A stretch of DNA of 64,000 nucleotides from Ostrinia nubilalis (Eukaryota; Arthropoda; Insecta; Lepidoptera; Crambidae). The stretch is from NCBI RefSeq assembly GCF_963855985.1, contig NC_087098.1:11490501-11554500 (forward strand), read 5' to 3'. Shown in pieces: positions 40,901-47,912 of the stretch. The notes under the pieces are model-generated. The model was given only the letters and a program-made list of their open reading frames with translations. It was not told where the DNA came from and made no database searches. The position numbers were made by a program, and so were the translations under genes. Every line of letters begins with the position of its first letter. The first letter of the stretch is position 1.

Positions 40901-43207
40901 TAGCTTTTTGAATAAAATTGCCATAAAATTTTTCAAGTGTACTAAAAGTTATGTTTAGTAATTGTTGCTTGTTCCAATAGGTTCCTAGAAGTGTGCAATA
41001 CTACATTCGAAGTATACATGAGGTGGAATTCGGGAAAAATATCAAGCATCCCGCAAGATGCCGAAGAAGAAGCTTATGAGGTAAGGCCTTCCCTACAGTA
41101 GCGTCTTTCGAGCGTAGTCATCTTGCTCATACAAGCGCAGCGTTGACGTGGCGCTGACTCAGTGTTGCAGTGACGCCAATCAGGTGAGACACAGGCCAAG
41201 AGCTTCCTCGTTGTGGATAAAAAAAACTGCCGATCGCCGAATTTATGTAGCGCTGGCGTCACCAATACAGCCGATCGTCGGATCTACGTAGTTTTGGCGT
41301 CGCTGCGTTGGTGGCCGTGTTGACGCTGCGTGGGTGTGGGTAAGATGACGGTGGACCGACGACATCATAAAGGTAGCAGGAAGGCGTTGGACGCAGGCCG
41401 CTACCAACCGGGCAGCATGGAAAGCATTGGGGGAGGCCTATGTTCAGCAGTGGACGTCCTATGGCTGAGATGATGATGATGATGATGATTATCTCTGAAG
41501 AGTCGATTGATTTTTGTCATCGAATGGATTTTAGACTCCAAGCTTATTAATTCGTTGTCTTTCCAGGACATCTGCGCGCTAATGGAAATGATATGCTGCA
41601 TCGCCCGTAGCGGGGCACAGCGGACGACGACGTCACCAGGCGCCGTCGGCGTCGGCGAGACATGTGCGCGTGGTTTGCGCCTGCTACTACCACTCATCAC
41701 GCCGGCGCTATTGGCGCTGCCCACGCTCGCGCACCACGCCTACAGGATGCTGCGCGACCTGGACGCCGCCGACCAGGTGCGTGCCCTCCGCCGTGACGTC
41801 AGCACGTGACGTCACACGCGACACTGCTGGCGCTGCCCACGCTCGCGCACCACGCCTACAGGATGCTGCGCGACCTGGACGCCGCCGACCAGGTGCGTGC
41901 CCTCCGCCGTGACGTCAGCACGTGACGTCACACGCGACACTGCTGGCGCTGCCCACGCTCGCGCACCACGCCTACAGGATGCTGCGCGACCTGGACGCCG
42001 CCGACCAGGTGCGTGCCCTCCGCCGTGACGTCAGCACGTGACGTCACACGCGACACTGCTGGCGCTGCCCACGCTCGCGCACCACGCCTACAGGATGCTG
42101 CGCGACCTGGACGCCGCCGACCAGGTGCGTGCCCTCCGCCGTGACGTCAGCACGTGACGTCACACGCGACACTGCTGGCGCTGCCCACGCTCGCGCACCA
42201 CGCCTACAGGATGCTGCGCGACCTGGACGCCGCCGACCAGGTGCGTGACCTCTGCCGTGACGTCAGCACGTGACGTCACACGCGACACTGCTGGCGCTGC
42301 CCACGCTCGCGCACCACGCCTACAGGATGCTGCGCGACCTGGACGCCGCCGACCAGGTGCGTGACCTCCGCCGTGACGTCAGCACGTGACGTCACACGCG
42401 ACACTGCGTGCTGCCTCATAAACTCTTGAAAGAAGAAAAGAGAGCTAGGCCCGATTTCCACCAAGGCGGAGCGGACCGGAGAAGATAGGAGATATGTGTC
42501 GGGCGGATGAATTTTTCTATTGAATTTGACAGCGGCGGAAAGAAGATCGAAATAATATAATGAAATCTGATTGGTTATTCAAAACACTTCTCCGCTCCGC
42601 TTCGCCTTGGTGGAAACCGGGCCTTACTTATGTCAACTATCCTACTACACCGGGTGTGTCTGTCTGTTTTATGAAAATTTGCAGCCGAGGTTTTATTCAT
42701 TAGTAATTAACATAATTTATTTTCTATCCGCAGTTAACTACACTTCCGATCGGAGACTACAACATGGTCGTGACGGCACTACGCGTTGGACTTACCGCTG
42801 TCTCGTACGATGTGTCAACTCTCTGCTGCGACACCATCGTCGGGCTCGCCAACAAGGCGCGCACGCTAGGTGACGACAACCCCTTCGCTTTGTCCCTTCT
42901 AACCCTAGCTGAACTGTTGCTCATGCTGATCATCAAGATGGAAATCCCTCCGGACTCCATACCAGCCGCGGGCGCCGCTATATACGCGCTCACGTGTGTC
43001 AAACCAGCGCTACTAGAAGGCCTCGCGCGTCAGCTGATCGAGGCCTTCGCGGTCAACGACCCCGCCAGCGTGCCGCGACTCGAAGAAGCCTTCGGCATAC
43101 TCACCAACGGAGTCCTCTTCGACGGCCTCCGCCCACACAAACTGCGCTTCCAGGATAACTTCGATAAGTTCCTAGCCAGTGTGCACGGCTTCCTCATCGT
43201 AAAATAA
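26676..43207 (+). CDS. XPO4: Exportin-4 (importin-beta family nuclear transport receptor)
   Basis: Coding exons: 26676-26726, 26847-27125, 27409-28236, 28331-28497, 28810-28968, 29494-29600, 31158-31314, 32388-32547, 33235-33404, 35856-35986, 40029-40180, 40618-40787, 40981-41080, 41567-41776, 42734-43207. All are GT-AG with matching phases, giving 1104 aa, near the about 1150 aa of vertebrate exportin-4. The family moves eIF5A and Smad3 out of the nucleus with RanGTP. Recognisable stretches are ENSAIQTLETAAQ at the N-terminus, AESVFLEFRSTKNPYQLCRE, LLKSALIREW, and VGLIWEVHFRLKKSFEG with DLKRIFRF; the rest is helical, HEAT-like, without signal or membrane segments. The ATG at 26676 is the first in the exon. 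Exon 5 is unusually acidic (AAEEEDIKDDNEEDE). The 3' ends of exons 9 and 14, with their donors, are tandemly copied into the following introns. Introns 9 and 10 are full of nested transposons. Confidence 0.93.
29023..29187. mobile_element. Hairpin MITE in exportin-4 intron 5
   Basis: CTAAAGTCCGGTCGCCGAGC at the left is the inverse of GCTCGGCGACCGGACTTTAG at the right (20-nt perfect terminal repeat), and CAATGACCC pairs with GGGTCATTG inside. A related interior without its ends occurs at about 31655-31725 (CTACCCATCCTTATC, TCGCGCGTAATTATATTG). Confidence 0.85.
30016..30340 (-). mobile_element. MITE family A, copy 3 (inverted)
   Basis: This is the reverse complement of the copies at 3975 and 11655: it begins TAATAGGCTAGTTTCC and ends ACCCAGGAAACATCCCTA, with GACGGACTAATTCAAACTC inside the right part. 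It sits in exportin-4 intron 6, showing the family is spread over unrelated genes. Confidence 0.75.
30465..30605 (-). mobile_element. RTE-like LINE tail (minus orientation)
   Basis: A (GTT)n run followed by TTTCAGCCAAATGACGTCC, GGCCTCCCCCAAGG and GATCGTCGGTCCACCTAG matches the 3' coding end of the LINE at 25190-25600. It is heavily 5'-truncated. In exportin-4 intron 6. Confidence 0.7.
31406..31525. mobile_element. Hairpin MITE in exportin-4 intron 7
   Basis: ATGCCCGTTTTCACCATCAA then TCCCTAAT is mirrored by ATTAGGGA then TTGATGATGAAAACGGGCAT. The element is about 120 bp and non-coding, with near-perfect long terminal inverted repeats. Confidence 0.8.
32655..32810 (+). mobile_element. Diverged RTE-like LINE tail (plus orientation)
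   Basis: Words such as CACTCGGTGGATCGATGATC, GGAGGCCTTTGCTCAGC and AATGGATGGT correspond to the T-RW-DDL and EAFAQQW region of the LINE C-terminus, more diverged than the other copies and interrupted. In exportin-4 intron 8. Confidence 0.55.
32925..33140. other. Unassigned GC-shifted block in exportin-4 intron 8
   Basis: GTATCAACTCGAGGCGG (about 32985) and CCTTTTCGAGTTGATAAG (about 33107) are partly inverted relatives, as are GATCGTACCGTATC and GATACGGTGTTGA. It may be a decayed foldback element; no coding potential. Confidence 0.3.
33405..34520 (+). repeat. Dispersed copies of the 3' end of exportin-4 exon 9 plus splice donor
   Basis: The exon end (GCGCAGGCGCTGCAGCTGCT, coding AQALQLLTTLAHAQHK) with the donor GTATGT recurs at about 33658-33712, 34153-34206 and 34453-34506. 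Each copy is preceded by GGACCCCCGCCGCCGC rather than by the exon's acceptor. Intron sequence following the real donor (TCAAGTACTTTAGACACACG) is repeated after the 34206 copy, and the stretch TTATATCTATAGGATAAATG to GGTCAAGTCCAGGGCCGCCC occurs twice (about 33543 and 34340). The units are therefore larger and less regular than in the other arrays. A foreign block with inverted GCGGGCAGCGGCG words lies at 33760-34125. Confidence 0.85.
34528..35046. mobile_element. DNA element with ACAGGGTGTTAGG terminal inverted repeats, itself interrupted
   Basis: ACAGGGTGTTAGGTAAATGG at the left is mirrored by CCATTTACCTAACACCCTGT at the right, and the inverted similarity continues for about 100 bp (CCCATGTAAACATGGGC near both ends). 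The middle (about 34682-34935) is a different repeat: it starts AACTAGCTTTCCGCCCGCGG, has a (CAGACAGA)n run at 34865-34903 and ends TTCGCATTTATAATATTAG. That inner repeat is common in this window (also 36195-36415 and 37805-39895). Confidence 0.8.
35048..35195. repeat. CGGTTACGG-rich interspersed repeat, copy 1
   Basis: Reiterated TTTCGGTTACGG and GGATATCCGAAAG words end at CATCCCTG. Related blocks occur at 38660-38790 and 39110-39230. The short reiterated motif makes it look like a decayed minisatellite carried in a mobile element; it is not a TTAGG insect telomere repeat. Confidence 0.55.
35196..35855. other. Remainder of exportin-4 intron 9
   Basis: It holds a fragment of MITE family A (GTACAATAGGGATGTTTCCT at 35264-35283) and two related words CAGGGCCAGCCGT-AGTTTAGGACCC (35195 and 35461), which echo the spacer beside the exon 9 copies. 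The rest is AT-rich, with no gene recognised. Confidence 0.4.
36195..36415 (-). mobile_element. Interspersed repeat with CCGCCCGCGGCTTC-type end, minus orientation
   Basis: GGGCCGATTGAGCTGATTTT and TTTTTCTGTGACAGACAAAA, then CACGCGGGAGAAGCCGTGGG and CGGAAAGGTAGTT, match the reverse of the block nested in 34682-34935. An ATATATAAATAAAAATGAAT start is typical of this family in my reading. Non-coding. Confidence 0.55.
36629..37809. mobile_element. 1.18-kb non-coding DNA transposon with 43-bp perfect terminal inverted repeats
   Basis: The left end (36629-36671) ATATCGTCAGTTGCAGGTTC... is the exact inverse of the right end (37767-37809) ...GAACCTGCAACTGACGATAT across 43 nt. The flanks read TACTAAT at the left and TATAAATGCG at the right, so it interrupts a copy of the interspersed repeat whose start is ATATTATAAATGCGAAAG. 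The interior is AT-rich and repeats the phrase GGTGTAACTG several times. No transposase frame is present. Confidence 0.85.
37805..39895. mobile_element. Interspersed repeat split by a large inverted-repeat element
   Basis: The repeat starts TTATAAATGCGAAAGTAACT (37808) and runs to ACAGGGACGCGCGCGATA (about 37964), then resumes at 39837 with TTTTTCTGTGACAGAC and ends GCGGGCGGAAAGCTAGTT (39893). The intervening 37966-39836 element was inserted into it. A fragment of foldback family B follows at 39918-39968. Confidence 0.7.
37966..39836. mobile_element. Large inverted-repeat DNA element (about 545-bp arms) with CAGG-TGTCCC ends
   Basis: Left arm 37966-38510 begins ACAGGATGTCCCGTAATGCA; right arm 39291-39836 ends TGCATTAAGGGACACCCTGT. 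The arms are inverse copies of each other with few differences (for example GGCAAGTGACGTCATAATTT in the left and its inverse in the right). The 780-bp core contains two CGGTTACGG-rich blocks and a foldback at 38960-39100 (AAGGTACAATTCCAA / TTGGAATTGTACCCTT), so it carries further nested insertions. No transposase coding is seen; AT-rich frames in the arms are mirror images of one another. Confidence 0.85.
41345..41492 (+). mobile_element. RTE-like LINE tail with (ATG)n end
   Basis: GACGGTGGACCGACGACATC, AAGGTAGCAGGAAGGCGTTG, GGCCTATGTTCAGCAGTGGA and a GATGATGATGATGATGATTA tail: the C-terminal coding end and 3' terminus of the same LINE as at 25190. In exportin-4 intron 13, 75 bp upstream of exon 14. 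Confidence 0.75.
41713..42407 (+). repeat. 116-bp tandem array of exportin-4 exon 14 3' end plus splice donor (6 units)
   Basis: GGCGCTGCCCACGCTCGCGC starts at 41713, 41829, 41945, 42061, 42177 and 42293: six units with a period of exactly 116 bp. The first unit contains the real exon end (coding LPTLAHHAYRMLRDLDAADQ, exon end 41776); the other five lie in intron 14. Each unit is 64 nt of coding sequence, the donor GTGCGT and 52 nt of intron with two TGACGTCA palindromes (CGTGACGTCAGC and CGTGACGTCACAC). The copies are almost identical, with only a few substitutions in the last two, implying very recent expansion or homogenisation. No unit carries the exon's acceptor. Confidence 0.95.
42446..42625. 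mobile_element. Foldback MITE family B, copy 2
   Basis: GGCCCGATTTCCACCAAGGC with GGAGCGGACCGGAGAAG is mirrored by CTTCTCCGCTCCGCTTCGCC and TTGGTGGAAACCGGGCC. It is located 110 bp upstream of the last exportin-4 exon, directly after the exon 14 repeat array. Confidence 0.75.
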
Positions 43208-45180
43208 CTTTCAATAGATGACTGCATGTGATTTCTTCTAATCGGCCTGTCGGTCATACGATTAGCGCGAGAGCAACAGTGGTATATCAAAAAAGCTGAA
43301 GCTCTCGAACGCAGCGTACTTCCTAAATATTGATTGTTTAACGACAATCGAACGAGGCCTAGACCTCGCCCTTGTGTAATCTCTAATTCAAATGCAGTAG
43401 CAACTCTGCAGGCTTTTATAGCGAATGACATTATGAAACGACGCCTCATGCTGTTGGCGTCATCTGACATAACCTATTCATATCGTTAATGTTTTAACTA
43501 GATTTTAATTGTGATTCAGGACGAGCTATCTTAAACTCGACGCGGTGACAAAATTAGCGTAATCTTAACATATTAATGTAATTTTGGCATTTTTAGAAAC
43601 TAGTTATTGAAATAAATTGAACCAAATGTTTTAAGAAGACTTGATTGTTAATATGATTTGCGTATTCGTGAGACTTTATTGCGTGTTCGAATGTTGATAA
43701 AATGTGTACTTAAATTAATGTCTTGAAAAGTCCCTCCACGGGCTGTGTAAACTTTATTTGTAATGAAACACTATTGTGTAAATTAATATTTGAGAGTGTA
43801 TAATATGGCATATAAGCGCCATAAGCGGAAAAGGCTTGTTCTAAAGAAATATTCTTTAAACGTTTAATGGCCTAAACGTTAAACAGGGTGCTTTATGACT
43901 CCAAAATTGACTGGCTAAATTATTAATGACTCTTCTTTTACACTTTTCACAGTCGCATTTGGAGTCTGTAAAATTTTATTGTAGCTATTCTTCAAAAATT
44001 CTTTGCCAGTAACACAAAAAGTCAATTTTATAGTTTCGTCAGCAAATTGCTATCTTATGTTCACAACGAAAAAAAAAACAAACTATAACAAATCTTTAAA
44101 GTGGTTGTGAATGTGTAAAGTGCAGAAGTAAAGATTTACTGTGGTATTACATAATTATGAATATAGTTAGATTTATTAAGTACACTTAGTACTTACGGCT
44201 AGTTAGGAGAATTTGTGGTTTCTACTATGATAAGGATTTGTAAACTGTATTGAGTTTACATTATTTTATGAGAAGTGTTAAAATGCACTTTCAATATTTA
44301 TTGCAGGTTTTACTCCGTCTTATATATTAGCGTTAAAGTGTCTTCTGGAATGAGCCTCGTAATTTTTGCCATTTGGGCGGGTATGCTAATTTTCGATGCA
44401 TTGTCTAAAGAAAGTTCTTTGTAATCTCAATTTCTTTCAGCCAAATTCATTAGGATACATGTTAAGTACCTCTTTGTCTCGTCACTGCACATGTAGAAAT
44501 AAATTTTTCTTATAACTAGTCTTTCTAAATATTATGTCGCATCGCATCCAATATGTGTGATTTTACTGACGTTGTAAGTATTGATTTGTCTGTTTTTGAT
44601 AGATTGTTAAGTTTATACCTTTCTCTATCTCTCTCTCTCTCTCTTTCTTCCTATCTATTTCTCACTCGGACATTTATGATGCAATTAATTTATTTTTAGA
44701 CTAACAAGTCTACATTATTTTATAATTGTTTGCAAACTATGTCAATTTTTATTTATCATAATTATCATTCCCACTAAGTAAGTTTTCAAACTTGTCTAAT
44801 TGTGTGCCTATCGTTACTTGATAAACGAATAAGCAACTTTAATATTACTGAAGTAAGAAAAAATATTTTCAAGAACATTTAATTTTATTAATCGTAAAAG
44901 AGAGTTGAGAGTAACATTAAGTAAATCCTGTAGTTATCTCAGAGACTTATAGCAAACAATTTTATTGTATTTCTAGTTTCGAATATTCGTATTAATGAAT
45001 TGTATGTAGCCCGAGCTTAAGAATCTTGCAATACCATAATTAAATAACGTTTTAATTACAGCCATATTAACCTTGTCTTCCTGATATTTTCAGCCAACTT
45101 GTACCTGCTTGATATTTTAGTTTTATTTACAGTCAGGCTATTTAGTTATTGTTAATTTTATTAGGCGTAGAGATTTTTTT
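43208..45180 (+). other. Exportin-4 3'UTR and downstream AT-rich DNA
   Basis: No gene seen. Candidate poly(A) signals follow the stop at about 43612 (AAATAAATTG) and 44500 (AAATAAATTT); which one is used cannot be decided from sequence. A short (CT)n microsatellite is at 44625-44644. The 43238-43470 stretch stays open on the minus strand, but only as an antisense shadow. Confidence 0.4.
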
Positions 45181-45305
45181 TTTTTTCTTTTTTTATGTGA
45201 TAGGAGGCAAACGAGCAGACGGATCACCTGATGGTAAGTGATTACCGTCGCCCATAGACACCCGCAGACCCAGGGGCGTTACAGGTGCGTTGCCGGCCTA
45301 ATAGA
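45180..45305 (+). mobile_element. Short interspersed repeat fragment
   Basis: A poly-T run followed by TGTGATAGGAGGCAAACGAG, CAGACGGATCACCTGATGGT, AAGTGATTACCGTCGCCCAT and CAGGTGCGTTGCCGGCCT. I recall this as a very common lepidopteran repeat, but cannot assign a named family without a library search. Confidence 0.6.
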
Positions 45306-46104
45306 TAGAATAGATGTTTAAGTTCCTTCGTGGAATGATTGTTTTATCAGTGAAACTAAATATCTACATAATGCCATGTTGTAAATACTCAAAACATATT
45401 TTAATACCTCCCTGGTAATACCTTTTCAATATCTGTATTGCATTGAATAAATTGTACAAATTTCATAAAGCATTCATTTGTTTAATTTTAAACATTATAC
45501 CCCTCCTCTTGTTTATCTTCTGTTTTATTGATCAACCAACGCATGCCTTGTTATTAGGGCCTCCGCTAAAACTCGGCCGGTTCTGTATCCAAATTAGTAT
45601 AGAGGCCTGTACTCCAAATGGAATGAGAGAAATGCATGGAAATAAAGATTTAATTAGGTAGGAAATCAAATTCATAAATTGAATAATAAACTTTGGAACG
45701 CAAAAAATTCAACCAGTGAGCCAAAGTTTGGTTGGATCAATAGCAATTGCCTCGATCCCGGACTAATTGCACGAAAAAAAAGTAAATGTCATGACTGTCA
45801 TTGTCAATGTCAATATCGTTATTATTTAAACGATTAATGTAAAAATTTATAAAATTAAATATACGTTGAAATTGTGATTGAAATGTATCAAAATGAAAGC
45901 TTTTTCGTAGAAAATTGTTTCTCGTGTTAGAAAAACATGAAAAATTGTCAAAGAAATGTAATTTAATCATAATAAAATTTCTTTGTCAAATAAAATTGTC
46001 GTCTTGGTCGTTTTTCACGGAACGTTAAAATAGTAAGATTCTTTTATGTGTCATCTGTTTGTTTTGTTGTTTGTTATTTCCTCAAAAGTATTTTTATAAT
46101 AAAA

Positions 46105-47013
46105 ATGAGCCGTTTACAGCAAACCTCATCATTCAACTCATCTTCAGTGGCGTCATCCCATATTGATAGCCAAGACGACATGGAAACAGCAAAGGCTAAA
46201 CATTTCGTCAAAGAGTTATTGAAGGCTCGCATTTTCTTAGGCCGTTACATTGAAAGGCGTTTAATTGACCAGAAGATTGGATACCGTGATATTATATTAG
46301 TGAGTGCCGCCGAAGTCGAGTTGAAGAGAGATTTAGTAGAAGCCCAGTACTCCTTAAGGTCTGCATACCCTAATACTTGGATAGGTATCGCGGAGTCTGA
46401 AACACTGGAGATCAACACGTCCGGTTTGTGTCTTTGTACGGAGATAGAAAACCAACCATTCGGACCTTTTTGGTTTCAAATCAAAAGTATTAAATTCAGA
46501 GATGTGGAAATTATGGTAAGCCTAAAATGCATCAGGTATATTTCAGAATCATTTTTGGAGATTGAACCATTACTAACTAGATCAAGCATAAAGAAAATCA
46601 AAGAAGCGAATGACACAAAACCAGATAGCAGTGTTGAAACATTGAGTGAGACTTACAATGATATAGTTGTAACATTAAAGAGTGCTTTATCCATCAGTAA
46701 TGTTAAAGAATTTGTGACCTTTTTGTTTGCTTTTATAATAGCAATATTTACTGGAAGTACTGCATTTGTGAACTTCCTAGGAAACTTTATTTTGGCATTG
46801 ATAAGAGAAATGTCAATACTGATAAAAAATTCTACACCCATGTTTCTGGGTTTGTTAGACTTCTTCAGTAAAATAGTTGGAGGATTTTACATATTGTTGG
46901 CTATGTTCTTCAAGCCAAGCAATCCAGTTCCACCGAATAAACGCAGCATTGCTTATAACCAGCGCTATCAACATCGCAGTAGCCACTTCAATGACGATGG
47001 ACAGTTTGATTGA
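46105..47013 (+). CDS. Intronless predicted membrane protein of unknown function (302 aa)
   Basis: A single-exon frame. I place the start at 46105, where AAAATGAGC gives a good context, rather than at the in-frame ATG 57 nt upstream (whose extra residues are hydrophobic and could instead act as a signal). The Ser-rich N-terminus (SSFNSSSVASSHIDSQDD) leads to a soluble, charged region of about 170 residues (AKHFVKELLKARIFLGRYIE, RDIILVSAAEVELKRD). Two or three hydrophobic stretches follow (VTFLFAFIIAIFTGSTAFV with NFLGNFILALI, and MFLGLLDFFSKIVGGFYILL), then a short polar tail rich in Arg, His and Asn. I do not recognise the family. It is convergent with the minus-strand gene ending at 47913. 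Confidence 0.7.
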   Translation: MSRLQQTSSFNSSSVASSHIDSQDDMETAKAKHFVKELLKARIFLGRYIERRLIDQKIGYRDIILVSAAEVELKRDLVEAQYSLRSAYPNTWIGIAESETLEINTSGLCLCTEIENQPFGPFWFQIKSIKFRDVEIMVSLKCIRYISESFLEIEPLLTRSSIKKIKEANDTKPDSSVETLSETYNDIVVTLKSALSISNVKEFVTFLFAFIIAIFTGSTAFVNFLGNFILALIREMSILIKNSTPMFLGLLDFFSKIVGGFYILLAMFFKPSNPVPPNKRSIAYNQRYQHRSSHFNDDGQFD

Positions 47014-47912
47014 TTTTGAATTTTTGTACTAAGTACTTGATATTAAGAATACATTTTTATTTTTATATTAATCATTCATAAAATGATTTGTATTGCATTT
47101 AAAGGGTTCCACTAGCATTTAATGTAGGTATCAATTGTAACTTCATATTTCAGCTTGCATCATGAAGGTTATCATAGTTATATTACAATACAATGCATTA
47201 AATATAATTTATGGATAAAATATCATATAGGTATTGGGCAATAATGAATTTCAATAGATTGGTGCTTGGTTAAAAAATTTTACAAAAATGTGTATAATTT
47301 TTCTCATAGCTGGTAACAAAGTTACAAATTCCCATTTAACATTCCTTCAGTTTTTGTACTAACCAAATATTCAAAGCTAAAGCAGAAAAAAGCTATAAAT
47401 TATGATACATCACTTTCTCTTTTCTAAAATAAAACATTTTTGTAATAATTTGTAAAATAATAAATAAAACTATTTGCATATTATACAGTAAAGAAATGTA
47501 TTATTGTTATTGGTAATTTATTTAAATTTTATACTTAAAATTACATAGTGACACTCAATAGATTATTTGGATGTATTTTGACTGTTAATATTGTCCTTAT
47601 TAGATATTATAATTATTATTTATTTATTTTTTGTTGGGTGTTGTCTAATAGTAATTTAAAGTGCTTGTGAAATTTAATACCAAATTTTGAAAACTATGGA
47701 ACTATGTACACCCTGGTATGATTTATCACAATCTGGTATAATTTATTGATTATGCCAGAGACCCTGGGTTTACACAGTACCCTTAGATTATGAGTGACTG
47801 ACTTATATTATGAGTTTATTAGACTTTAGATTTTATACTTGTTACTTTAGCAATTTGTTTGTTTGTGATATGCTTTTCTTTTTACTTTGAGTAAATACAT
47901 GTATAATTTGTT
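47014..47912. other. Convergent 3' region between two unknown genes
   Basis: AT-rich. Many AATAAA-like words occur (for example 47457-47467 AAATAATAAATAAAAC). No transposon end, hairpin or reading frame of note. It likely contains the 3'UTRs of both neighbours. Confidence 0.45.

Noticed and set aside
41713..42407. Regular 116-bp direct repeats as a CRISPR-like or satellite array
   Set aside because: There are no unique spacers; the whole unit repeats and begins with a coding exon end. The genome is eukaryotic.
43030..43470. 146-codon minus-strand frame opposite the last exportin-4 exon
   Set aside because: Antisense shadow of a GC-rich coding exon; composition is Arg/Ser-rich and no splice or start context supports it.
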